Assembly: GCA_902798685.1 (NCBI GenBank)
Contig: CADBXO010000013.1
Location: 1-64,000 of the forward strand
Source: an uncultured Bacteroidales bacterium
Lineage (GTDB): Bacteria > Bacteroidota > Bacteroidia > Bacteroidales > Bacteroidaceae
Length of the DNA: 64,000 bases
Reading direction: 5' to 3'
The notes beneath the pieces are model-generated. The model searched no databases. It was not told where the DNA came from and saw only the letters and a list, made by a program, of their open reading frames with translations. Shown piece after piece: positions 7,373 through 15,125 of this stretch. The stretch's first letter is position 1. Every line of letters begins with the position of its first letter. A program made the translations under genes and the position numbers.

Positions 7373-8392
7373 ATGAACAGCATATTCGTTTATTGCGAAC
7401 TGGAAGGAGTCCAGGTGGCTCCCGTCAGTCAGGAACTGCTCACCAAGGGCCGTTCTCTTGCAAACCAGCTGGGCGTAAAGCTCGAGGCTATTGCAATAGG
7501 CAGCGGTCTGGACGGCATAGAGAAGCAGATACTTCCTTACGGTGTAGATGTACTGCACATCTTTGATGACAAGGCGCTTGCACCCTACACCACAGCACCC
7601 CATTCAGCAATCCTTGTAAAGCTGTTCCAGGAGGAGCAGCCGCAGATTGCACTCATGGGCGCAACGGTTATCGGCCGTGACCTGGGTCCGCGAGTATCAT
7701 CGGCCCTGGGCAGCGGACTTACCGCTGACTGCACCAACCTTGAGATCGGTGAGTATGAGGACAAGAAGACAGGTCAGGTTTATGAGAACCTGCTCTATCA
7801 GATCCGTCCCGCATTCGGAGGTAACATCATCGCTACCATCGTCAACCCCGACCACCGTCCCCAGATGGCAACCGTACGTCAGGGTGTGATGAAGAATGAG
7901 ATCCTTAAGGCAGACTATAAGGGTGAGATCGTAAAGCATAAAGTATCGGACTACGTAAGTCAGGCCGATCTGGCAGTGAGCGTGATTGAGCGCCATATGC
8001 AGAAGCCCTCACATCATCTGGACAGCGCCAGCATAGTAGTTGCCGGCGGTTACGGAATGGGTAGCCGTGAAGGTTTTGACATGTTGTTCAAGCTGGCCGA
8101 GCAGCTTCACGCAGAGGTGGGTGCAAGCCGTGCCGCAGTCGATGCAGGTTTTGTTGACCATGACCGTCAGATTGGTCAGACAGGTCTTACCGTACGCCCC
8201 AAACTCTATATAGCATGCGGTATATCGGGCCAGATCCAGCACATAGCAGGTATGCGTGAGAGCAGCCTCATCATGTCAATCAACCAGGATCCCGATGCAC
8301 CCATCAACGCCATTGCCGATTACGTTGTGACCGGCCGCGTTGAGGATGTGATTCCCAAACTGATCCGTAACTTAAAGGAGATTTCAAAATGA
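7373..8392 (+). CDS. etfA: Electron transfer flavoprotein, alpha subunit
   Basis: The 339-aa EtfA partner of EtfB. The N-terminal half has the Rossmann-like domain I (LLTKGRSLANQLGVKLEAIAIG, IALMGATVIGRDLGPRVSSALGSGLTADCT). The C-terminal half carries the conserved FAD-binding segment: VVAGGYGMGSREGFDMLFKLAEQL, VGASRAAVDAGFV, RQIGQTGLTVRPKLYIACGISG and the end motif INQDPDAPINAIADYVVTG. It starts 3 nt after etfB and overlaps the acyl-CoA dehydrogenase start by 4 nt (ATGA), so the three proteins are made together. Whether this Etf bifurcates electrons cannot be decided by eye. Confidence 0.95.
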   Translation: MNSIFVYCELEGVQVAPVSQELLTKGRSLANQLGVKLEAIAIGSGLDGIEKQILPYGVDVLHIFDDKALAPYTTAPHSAILVKLFQEEQPQIALMGATVIGRDLGPRVSSALGSGLTADCTNLEIGEYEDKKTGQVYENLLYQIRPAFGGNIIATIVNPDHRPQMATVRQGVMKNEILKADYKGEIVKHKVSDYVSQADLAVSVIERHMQKPSHHLDSASIVVAGGYGMGSREGFDMLFKLAEQLHAEVGASRAAVDAGFVDHDRQIGQTGLTVRPKLYIACGISGQIQHIAGMRESSLIMSINQDPDAPINAIADYVVTGRVEDVIPKLIRNLKEISK

Positions 8393-10080
8393 ACAACTAT
8401 AAGGATACCCCTGAACTCAGTGCCCGTATGCACTCTCCGCTTATGGAGCGCATAGTGGAGCTTAAGGAGAATTTCTATGCCGAGGCCGATAAATATGACT
8501 ATGCACCGGCCGATTTTGCCGATGCAATGGACAATTTTGAGCGTGTGCTGGAACTTACCGGCAGCGTGTGTGATGAGGTGATTGCCCCCAACGCCGAGTC
8601 TGTGGACCGCGAGGGCTCACACTGCAGCGGCGGCCGCGTACAGTACTCTCAGGGTACTGCACAGAACCTCAAGGTAATGCACCAGGCCGGACTGTCAGGA
8701 TTCGGACTGCCCCGTCAGTACGGTGGTCTGAACATGCCTGTAACCGTATTCAGTGCAGTAGGTGAGATGATATCCCGTGCCGATGCATCATTCCAGAACG
8801 TATGGGGCCTGCAGTCTTGCGCCGATACCATCAACGAGTTCGGAAGCCCTGAGCAGAAAGAGAAATACCTCAAGATGGCCAGCGAGGGTGCAACCATGTC
8901 AATGGACCTGACCGAGCCCGATGCCGGCAGTGACCTGCAGAGCGTAATGCTCAAGGCTACCGAGGACGTGGAGAACGGCTGCTGGCGTCTGAACGGCGTA
9001 AAGCGCTTTATAACCAACGGTGACAGCGACATTCATCTGGTATTGGCCCGCAGCGAGGAGGGTACCACCGATGGCCGCGGTCTGTCACTCTTGATCTATG
9101 ACAAGCGTAACGGCGGCGTGAACGTTCGCCGTATAGAGGATAAGATGGGTATTCACGGATCACCCACCTGCGAGCTGGTGTTCAATAACGCCAAGGCTGA
9201 GCTTTGCGGTGACCGTCGTCTGGGCCTTATCAAGTACGTTATGTCACTTATGAACGGAGCCCGTCTGGGTATTGCCACACAGAGTGTGGGCATTCAGGAT
9301 GCCGCATGGCGTGAGGCTGTGGCATACGCCGCAGAGCGCCGTCAGTTTGGCCGTAACATAGATACATTCCCAGCCGTTTATCAGATGCTGGCAGTTATGA
9401 AGGCCAAGGTTGAGGCATCACGCTCACTTATGTATGAGACATCCCGCTACGTTGATATCTACAAGTCACTTGACCAGATTGCCAAGACCCGCACTCTTAC
9501 CCCTGAGGAGCGTCAGGAGAGCAAGCGTTACAGCCGTCTTGCCGATGCACTGACACCTATCACCAAGGGTATGACCAGTGAGTTTGCCAACCAGAACGCA
9601 TACGACAGCATTCAGATACACGGAGGCTCAGGTTTTATGCGTGACTATACCTGCGAGCGCCTGTACCGCGATGCCCGTATCACCTCAATCTATGAGGGAA
9701 CCACACAGCTTCAGGTTGTAGCAGCCCTGCGTTACGTAACCAGCGGCGTATATTCACAGTACGTAAAGGATATGCTGGCCACTCTGCCTGACTCAGAGAG
9801 CAAGGCAGCCATCAATGCCATGGTTGAGAAACTGGATGCCATGACCGCTCATGTGATGGAGCTTAAGGAGACCGAGCTGATTGATTTCTGCGGCCGCCGT
9901 CTGATGGAGAGTGCAGCCTACTGCGTTATGAGTACCCTGCTTCTGCGTGACTCAATAGAGACTCCGGAGCTGTTTGACAAGTCCCTCAAGGTATTCCTGG
10001 ACTACTCCCGCTCACAGGTGGAGGGTCACTATAGCGTTGTCATGACCTGGAATCCGGAGAGTATGGAATATTACAAATAA
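8389..10080 (+). CDS. Acyl-CoA dehydrogenase family protein, long form
   Basis: A 563-aa flavoprotein that oxidises an acyl-CoA, or reduces an enoyl-CoA, through EtfAB. The core shows TMSMDLTEPDAGSDLQS (FAD/substrate loop), GVKRFITNGD, GSPTCELVF, YAAERRQFGRNI, IQIHGGSGFMRDYTCERLYRD and the catalytic base Glu436 in IYEGTTQLQ. The usual length is about 380 aa; here roughly 100 extra residues follow the core (AINAMVEKLDAMTAHVMELK onwards), as in the AcdB/VLCAD-like long group. In a fermenting Bacteroidales the direction and substrate are uncertain. It ends the etf operon, which is closed by the terminator at 10102. Confidence 0.9.
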   Translation: MNNYKDTPELSARMHSPLMERIVELKENFYAEADKYDYAPADFADAMDNFERVLELTGSVCDEVIAPNAESVDREGSHCSGGRVQYSQGTAQNLKVMHQAGLSGFGLPRQYGGLNMPVTVFSAVGEMISRADASFQNVWGLQSCADTINEFGSPEQKEKYLKMASEGATMSMDLTEPDAGSDLQSVMLKATEDVENGCWRLNGVKRFITNGDSDIHLVLARSEEGTTDGRGLSLLIYDKRNGGVNVRRIEDKMGIHGSPTCELVFNNAKAELCGDRRLGLIKYVMSLMNGARLGIATQSVGIQDAAWREAVAYAAERRQFGRNIDTFPAVYQMLAVMKAKVEASRSLMYETSRYVDIYKSLDQIAKTRTLTPEERQESKRYSRLADALTPITKGMTSEFANQNAYDSIQIHGGSGFMRDYTCERLYRDARITSIYEGTTQLQVVAALRYVTSGVYSQYVKDMLATLPDSESKAAINAMVEKLDAMTAHVMELKETELIDFCGRRLMESAAYCVMSTLLLRDSIETPELFDKSLKVFLDYSRSQVEGHYSVVMTWNPESMEYYK

Positions 10081-10101
10081 GAAATCAGGTCTTTAAATTC
10101 C

Positions 10102-10137
10102 AGTGCCTTAGGGGAAACTCTGAGGCACTTTTTTTTA
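10102..10137 (+). terminator. Rho-independent terminator after the etf operon
   Basis: AGTGCCTTAG and CTGAGGCACT form a 10-bp stem (one G-T pair) with an 8-nt loop, followed by an uninterrupted run of eight T. Confidence 0.9.
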
Positions 10138-10360
10138 CAGAGGTCTGGAATGATTCAGGTTAAAACAATGTTAATTCGGGGGAGGTGATTCGAAAAAACA
10201 TATATTTGCCCAAGATCAGTTATAAACAGACCCGTTACCTCCTGTTTGTTGATTGATATTTGGTAGTAGTTGAAACTTGTTTGTAACGGAGTCATAATAG
10301 GCTGATAAGAACAATAGCCCTAACATCGCATATTGATTATTATATTAAAAATCCTAATTT
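10138..10360. other. AT-rich intergenic stretch before the BF3164-like gene
   Basis: About 220 bp without a gene. TATATTTG at 10201-10208 matches the -7 consensus on the plus strand and would give a ~150-nt leader to the following lipoprotein gene. No repeat or structured RNA family was recognised in it. Confidence 0.4.
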
Positions 10361-11458
10361 ATGAAGTTTTGTCGATTCTTTATCAGCGCAGTGTTTTTTT
10401 TAGTAGTATTGTTTTCTTGTACGGGGAAAGAATACTTAAAATTACCTGTTAAAGAAATTTGTTTCAAGAACTTGACAGATACTCTGGTTCATGGCAATGA
10501 AACGGACATACACGTTATCGGAACAAAATCAATACTTGTCTGTGATACATTTTTAGTAGTACTGACAAATGACGGCCAAGGATTTCTAAAGATATACAGT
10601 ACGGAAAGTATGAATTATTTAGGTTCTTTTTGTACTAAAGGAAGAGCAAGAAACGAATTCTTAAAACCTTCTTTTTATTACGAAAATGCATACGAAGAAG
10701 GATGTGATGTTATATTACCTCTACTTGATAACGATATCAACAGGAAAGATTTAAACATATCTAAATCCATAAAAGAAGGAAAAACGATTATTCATTCAAT
10801 AACAGACATAATGCCATATAGTATTGGTCAGAGTTTTACTTTAAAACAGGACACGAGTAAACAATTTGTCTATTACTATTGTCGGGTTAATCCTCCTAAA
10901 AGCGAGGCACCAAAATATTTTTTGAAAAAAGGGAAAAAAGAAACAGAGGTAAAGGTATTTCCAAGAATGGTCCAATCAGAATCAGACTTTGATGGAATAG
11001 TTGGATATTCATGCAGTTTTCATCGTCATCCATATAAAGATATATTTGTCCAGGCTTTTACATTGAGAGATTATCTTTTGTATTTTGATTTTGAGACTAA
11101 TTCTCATTATGCTGTACATCAGGAAGGCGCATTGTCATTTGATGATTATTTTGATACCAATGCGTTCTCATCAGAAGGTGGTGAGCAAGTAAACTACTTA
11201 TGGTCTGGAGTATATACAGATAATTTCATCATGTTTTTATATGGGGCCGGGGATTATTGTATCAAAAGAGAGGACTATAAACCATTAGAGACTCCTCAAG
11301 AGGTTTTAGTATTTGATTGGTCGGGCAACTATTTATGTGGAGTTAAACTTGACGTTCGTCTCTGGTCGATAGCGTATGACGAAAAGCATAAGGTTTTATA
11401 TGGTTTTAATAATGCCTCGGAATTAATATACAGTTTTGATTTGACTGATGTGTTATAG
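10361..11458 (+). CDS. BF3164-like lipoprotein (six-bladed propeller), AT-rich
   Basis: A 365-aa lipoprotein: signal MKFCRFFISAVFFLVVLFS then Cys20. The body (VIGTKSILVCDTFLVVLTND, LKIYSTESMNYLGSFCTKGRARNEFLKPSFYYE, VLVFDWSGNYLCGVKLD, WSIAYDEKHKVLYGF) has the strand pattern and 'G.G.gp.Ef' motif of the BF3164/TolB-like propeller family that is expanded in Bacteroides. Function is unknown. The gene stands alone between a terminator and a MATE gene. Its codons are strongly A/T-ending (AAA, TTT, ATA, GAA), unlike all its neighbours, which points to recent transfer. Confidence 0.8.
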   Translation: MKFCRFFISAVFFLVVLFSCTGKEYLKLPVKEICFKNLTDTLVHGNETDIHVIGTKSILVCDTFLVVLTNDGQGFLKIYSTESMNYLGSFCTKGRARNEFLKPSFYYENAYEEGCDVILPLLDNDINRKDLNISKSIKEGKTIIHSITDIMPYSIGQSFTLKQDTSKQFVYYYCRVNPPKSEAPKYFLKKGKKETEVKVFPRMVQSESDFDGIVGYSCSFHRHPYKDIFVQAFTLRDYLLYFDFETNSHYAVHQEGALSFDDYFDTNAFSSEGGEQVNYLWSGVYTDNFIMFLYGAGDYCIKREDYKPLETPQEVLVFDWSGNYLCGVKLDVRLWSIAYDEKHKVLYGFNNASELIYSFDLTDVL

Positions 11459-11464
11459 CTTGTG

Positions 11465-11488
11465 TATTATAAATATCTATTATAAATA
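11465..11488. repeat. Direct repeat upstream of the MATE gene
   Basis: TATTATAAATA occurs twice with a 13-bp period (11465-11475 and 11478-11488), directly before the -7 box of the MATE gene. It may be an upstream promoter element or simple AT-rich repetition. Confidence 0.4.
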
Positions 11489-11493
11489 ATGAG

Positions 11494-11501
11494 TACTTTT
11501 G
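11494..11501 (+). promoter_or_regulatory. -7 box for the MATE exporter gene
   Basis: TACTTTTG fits TAnnTTTG and lies 24 nt upstream of the GTG start. Confidence 0.5.
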
Positions 11502-11525
11502 TGCCAGGTTTTTGAATAGACTCTG

Positions 11526-12926
11526 GTGCACAACGATAATAATGACATACTGAGGAGTGAGGAGCGTTACCGCAGACTCACGGAGACTCCGGTTCCACGG
11601 CTGGTACTCAGTCTTGCCGTACCCACCATCATCAGTATGTCCATATCGGCCATCTACAATATAGTAGATTCATGGTTTGTGGGCCACATCAGCACTGTCG
11701 CTACGGCGGGCGTGGGTGTGGCTTTCGCTTATCAGTCACTTATACAGGCCACCGGTTTTTTCTTTGGACACGGGTCCGGTAACTATATGTCACGCGCCCT
11801 AGGTGCCCGTGATGCAGAGGGTGCGGGTAAGATGGCTGCCACGGGATTCCTTTCATCTTTCCTGATAGGTATCGTGTTCATGGTGCTGGGTATGCTGTTC
11901 GTGACACCTCTGTCACGGTTGCTTGGTGCCACACCTGATGTGGTTCCCTATTCAAATGCATATCTCAGGTGGATACTGATAGCAACTCCGTTCCTGATAT
12001 CACAGATGACACTGAATAATCAGTTGCGTCTGCAGGGTAATGCCATGCTGGCAATGATTGGCATTGCGGTGGGAATGGTGCTGAACATATTCTTTGACTG
12101 GCTGCTTATAAACCGGTTGGGGATGGGAGTGAGCGGTGCATCGCTGGCAACTCTTATAAGCCAGTTCATATCGTGGTGCCTGTTGCTGTGGGCTACCACA
12201 CTGCCGGGTAACGTGCATATAAGTCTGCGTAACTTTGCCCCGTCACTGGAGCGTTACCGCGAGATCGGGGCGGGCGGACTGCCGTCACTCATGCGTCAGT
12301 CGCTGTCCAGCATATCGGCCATATGTATGAACTGGGCTGCCGCAAGTTATGCTCTTGAGGGTCAGGAGGCATCCACAATAGCCGCCTTTACTGTCGTGGC
12401 GCGCGTTATGCAGACCGCGATGGCGGTGATTCTGGGCGTGGGTCAGGGATTCCAGCCGGTGTGCGGATTCAATTGGGGTGCTAAGCTTTACGGGCGCGTG
12501 CGTGAGTCTTACCTATTTACTATAGGGTTGTGCGTGGTAATCCTGCTGGTTACATCGGCGGCGGGATGGATATTTGCGCCGGAGATAATAACGTTCTTCC
12601 GTGATGAGGATCCGGAACTTATACGTATCGGAACGGTGGTGCTGCGCTGGCAGTGCGTGGCATTCCCGCTGGTAGGCCTGACTACTCCAACCAACATGCT
12701 GCTGCAGAACATACGCCGTACAGGACGAGCCACATTGCTGGCTATGACGCGCCATGGTATTGCGTTCTATCCTACGCTTTTTATAATGCCTGCCATCTGG
12801 GGCCTGCAGGGTCTTGAGGCTACAATGGCTACGGCCGATCTGCTTACGTTCAGCCTGGCTCTGCCATTTGCCATCAGTATGATACGGGAACTTTCCGCCC
12901 GTGAAAAGGGAGAATTTGCCGAGTAA
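11526..12926 (+). CDS. MATE family efflux transporter
   Basis: A 466-aa inner-membrane exporter of the MATE family (drug or metabolite:cation antiport). The sequence has twelve hydrophobic segments in two homologous halves; each half begins with the family pattern (PRLVLSLAVPTIISMSISAIYNIVDSWFVGH, then GAGGLPSLMRQSLSSISAICMNWA) and carries GHGSGNYMSRALGARD and GVGQGFQPVCGFNWGAK. It resembles the MepA/DinF branch more than NorM. The start is GTG at 11526, with no better ATG nearby. The exporter's substrate is not predictable. The next gene's promoter lies just after its stop. Confidence 0.92.
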   Translation: MHNDNNDILRSEERYRRLTETPVPRLVLSLAVPTIISMSISAIYNIVDSWFVGHISTVATAGVGVAFAYQSLIQATGFFFGHGSGNYMSRALGARDAEGAGKMAATGFLSSFLIGIVFMVLGMLFVTPLSRLLGATPDVVPYSNAYLRWILIATPFLISQMTLNNQLRLQGNAMLAMIGIAVGMVLNIFFDWLLINRLGMGVSGASLATLISQFISWCLLLWATTLPGNVHISLRNFAPSLERYREIGAGGLPSLMRQSLSSISAICMNWAAASYALEGQEASTIAAFTVVARVMQTAMAVILGVGQGFQPVCGFNWGAKLYGRVRESYLFTIGLCVVILLVTSAAGWIFAPEIITFFRDEDPELIRIGTVVLRWQCVAFPLVGLTTPTNMLLQNIRRTGRATLLAMTRHGIAFYPTLFIMPAIWGLQGLEATMATADLLTFSLALPFAISMIRELSAREKGEFAE

Positions 12927-12930
12927 TAAT

Positions 12931-12938
12931 TACCTTCG
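12931..12938 (+). promoter_or_regulatory. -7-like box 4 nt before the deacetylase start
   Basis: TACCTTCG (TAnnTTCG variant) ends 4 nt before the ATG at 12943, immediately after the MATE stop; if used, the mRNA would be leaderless. Confidence 0.5.
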
Positions 12939-12942
12939 CGGT

Positions 12943-13995
12943 ATGGAACAACTGGAACTGCTTAAGCGGCTCATCGCCACTCCGTCAACCACGGGTTCGG
13001 AGCAGGAGGTATCAGCCATTGTCAAGGCCGATATGGAGAGTCATGGCTACAAGCCCGAGTGCATCGGACTCAATCTGTTGTGTTATGGTCACAGCTATGA
13101 TCCCGCAAAGCCTACATTGCTTCTGAACAGTCATATGGATACGGTAAAGCCGGTTGCAGGCTGGACCAAGGATCCGTTCACTCCTACAGTTGAGGACGGA
13201 AAGCTGTTTGGTCTGGGCAGCAATGATGACGGTGCAGGACTGGTTTCACTGCTTTACGCATTCTATGAGTTGGACAGCAAGCCTCAGTCCTACAACCCGC
13301 TATTCCTGGCTACGGTCGAGGAGGAGAGGAACGGACAGAACGGCATGAAGCTGGCGGTGGGCAGCCTGCCCAAGGTGGATGTGGCTCTTATAGGCGAGCC
13401 TACCGGAATGCAGCCCGCTGTGGCCGAGAAGGGTCTGATGGTGCTGGATTTCACCGTTCACGGAAAGGCCGGACATGCCGCACGTAACGAGGGTATCAAC
13501 GCTCTTTACCGTGCAACCGAGCTGATTGAGAAACTCCGCACTTTCAGTTTTGACAAGGTGTCCGATCTGCTGGGACCGGTCAAGTTCACCATAACTATGA
13601 TCAATGCCGGAACTCAGCACAACGTGATTCCCGATACATGTACTTTTACGGCCGATGTCCGCACCAATGAGCTTTACTCCAACCGTGAGGTGTTCGACAT
13701 CATAAGCGAAGTGCTGCCCGAGTATTGCGAGGTGAAGGCGCGTTCGTTCAATCTGAATTCTTCAAGGATTGATGTAAAACATCCTATCATACGCAAGGCT
13801 GAGAGTCTGGGTCTGAAACCTTACGGATCACCCACGCTTTCGGATCAGGCGATCCTGACTTGCCCCTCATTCAAGTTGGGCCCGGGCGAATCGGCCCGCT
13901 CACATACTGCTGACGAATATGTCACACTGGAGGAGTTGGAACAGGCGGTGCCCATGTATCTGAAACTCCTTAACGGACTGAGGATAAGTGAATAA
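12943..13995 (+). CDS. argE: M20 family metallohydrolase, ArgE-like (acetyl/succinylornithine deacetylase)
   Basis: A 350-aa cytoplasmic zinc hydrolase. Metal and catalytic residues are visible: the His-Asp pair in LLNSHMDTVKP, the bridging Asp in LGSNDDGAGLVS, the general-base Glu pair in TVEEERNGQNG and GEPTGMQPAVAEKGLM; the dimerisation domain has the usual GKAGHAARNEGINALY. The closest match by feel is the Bacteroides ArgE-type deacylase of arginine synthesis, which in this group may use N-succinyl intermediates; a carboxypeptidase or DapE role is not excluded, since no other arg gene is nearby. ATG 12943 is chosen over the upstream 12901, which would lie inside the MATE gene. Confidence 0.8.
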   Translation: MEQLELLKRLIATPSTTGSEQEVSAIVKADMESHGYKPECIGLNLLCYGHSYDPAKPTLLLNSHMDTVKPVAGWTKDPFTPTVEDGKLFGLGSNDDGAGLVSLLYAFYELDSKPQSYNPLFLATVEEERNGQNGMKLAVGSLPKVDVALIGEPTGMQPAVAEKGLMVLDFTVHGKAGHAARNEGINALYRATELIEKLRTFSFDKVSDLLGPVKFTITMINAGTQHNVIPDTCTFTADVRTNELYSNREVFDIISEVLPEYCEVKARSFNLNSSRIDVKHPIIRKAESLGLKPYGSPTLSDQAILTCPSFKLGPGESARSHTADEYVTLEELEQAVPMYLKLLNGLRISE

Positions 13996-14094
13996 ATATG
14001 CAGTGTGTCGCTTAAAAACGGCTCTCTAAAGTGTTATCATCTGCAAAAATCACTTAAATACCCCTCAAAAATATACAGATTAAAAAATAAAGAA

Positions 14095-14102
14095 TATCTT
14101 TG
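14095..14102 (+). promoter_or_regulatory. -7 box for a candidate small RNA
   Basis: TATCTTTG, consensus TAnnTTTG, in an AT-rich gap with no start codon within 180 nt that would explain it; a hairpin begins 7 nt downstream. Confidence 0.5.
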
Positions 14103-14107
14103 TAGCG

Positions 14108-14251
14108 CAATCACAAAACGGACACTCCGTTAGTGATTGATAATCTAGATAGATAGTCCTTTTTATAAATATCATTGGGTATCGTTTGATGTGAATCACG
14201 CGCCGCCAAAAAAAGAGAAGAGGAACCGTACGGTAACTCTTCTTTTTTTTT
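14108..14251 (+). ncRNA. Candidate small RNA or structured leader
   Basis: Between the consensus -7 box at 14095 and the terminator at 14216-14251 there is no convincing ORF on the plus strand. The putative RNA would open with a two-step hairpin (14109-14138): outer stem AATCAC/GTGATT and inner stem AACGGA/TCCGTT around a CAC loop. It would end in a terminator hairpin with a poly-U tail. It lies directly upstream of the ATPase/DUF4435 pair and could be an independent sRNA or an attenuated leader. No known RNA family was recognised. Confidence 0.4.
14216..14251 (+). terminator. Terminator hairpin (probably bidirectional)
   Basis: AGAAGAG and CTCTTCT pair around an inner palindrome ACCGTACGGT; the stem is extended by A-run/T-run pairing and followed by at least eight T on the plus strand, with an A-run on the left that would serve the minus strand. 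Confidence 0.8.
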
Positions 14252-14284
14252 CCTATATTTACCGAACAGAACCCGTAAACAGTC

Positions 14285-15112
14285 ATGATTATGGAAAACG
14301 GATACGCTGATGGCATTAGCCGCATAGAGATAAATTCCCTCTGGGGAAGAAAGCACATAGTCTGGAACCTGCGTCCGGACGTGAACATTCTGAGCGGTGT
14401 TAACGGCACCGGTAAGAGTACCATTCTCAACAAGACCGTAGCCCGTCTTGATTATCTGGCCGGTAACAGCCAGGAGGAGACTCCTGAGGTCCAGATAGAA
14501 TATTTCCCTGAAGGTTCTTCCAAGATCAAGTATGACGTAATTAGGAGCATCGACCGTCCGCTCATGCACAGCAACCTGCTGGAGAAGATGTCCGACAAGA
14601 GCGTGGTTTCGGAACTTGACTGGCAGCTCTACAAACTTCAGCGCCGTTACCTGGATTATCAGGTGAACATAGGCAACCGTACCATCCAGCTGCTCACATC
14701 GGGCGATCCCGAGAAGCTGCGTGAGGCGCAGGAGATATCGGCCCCCAAGATCAAGTTCATGGATTATATGGACGAACTGTTCACCGATACGGGCAAGAAG
14801 ATAATCCGTACCAGCAACGAGATTCTGTTTGACCAGTTCGGCACTACACTGCTGCCGTACAATCTGTCATCGGGCGAAAAGCAGCTGCTGGTCATTATGC
14901 TTACCACTCTGGTTCAGGATATGACTCCCGGAGTGCTTCTTATGGACGAGCCGGAAATTTCACTTCATATAGAGTGGCAGCAGCAGCTGATACAGCGCGT
15001 GCGTTCACTCAACCCCAATTGTCAGATTATTATGACCACCCATTCACCGGCACTGATTATGGACGGCTGGATGGATTCGGTATATGATGTTGAGGACATT
15101 ACTGTAAAGTAA
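14285..15112 (+). CDS. Compact ABC/AAA-type ATPase, partner of the DUF4435 protein
   Basis: A 275-aa soluble ATPase with an SMC/OLD-like ABC head: Walker A GVNGTGKST (residues 38-46), ABC signature LSSGEKQ (193-199), Walker B VLLMDE (216-221) and the switch His252 in MTTHSPALI. Only about 140 residues, partly helical, lie between Walker A and the signature, so there is no long coiled coil. It begins ATG-ATT-ATG; the second ATG (14291) is equally possible. A 13-nt gap leads to a TOPRIM-like DUF4435 gene, an arrangement shared with two-gene ATPase-nuclease defence systems. Function is not proven; housekeeping use is possible because the surroundings are core genes. Confidence 0.85.
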   Translation: MIMENGYADGISRIEINSLWGRKHIVWNLRPDVNILSGVNGTGKSTILNKTVARLDYLAGNSQEETPEVQIEYFPEGSSKIKYDVIRSIDRPLMHSNLLEKMSDKSVVSELDWQLYKLQRRYLDYQVNIGNRTIQLLTSGDPEKLREAQEISAPKIKFMDYMDELFTDTGKKIIRTSNEILFDQFGTTLLPYNLSSGEKQLLVIMLTTLVQDMTPGVLLMDEPEISLHIEWQQQLIQRVRSLNPNCQIIMTTHSPALIMDGWMDSVYDVEDITVK

Positions 15113-15125
15113 GGGGTAATCCGGC

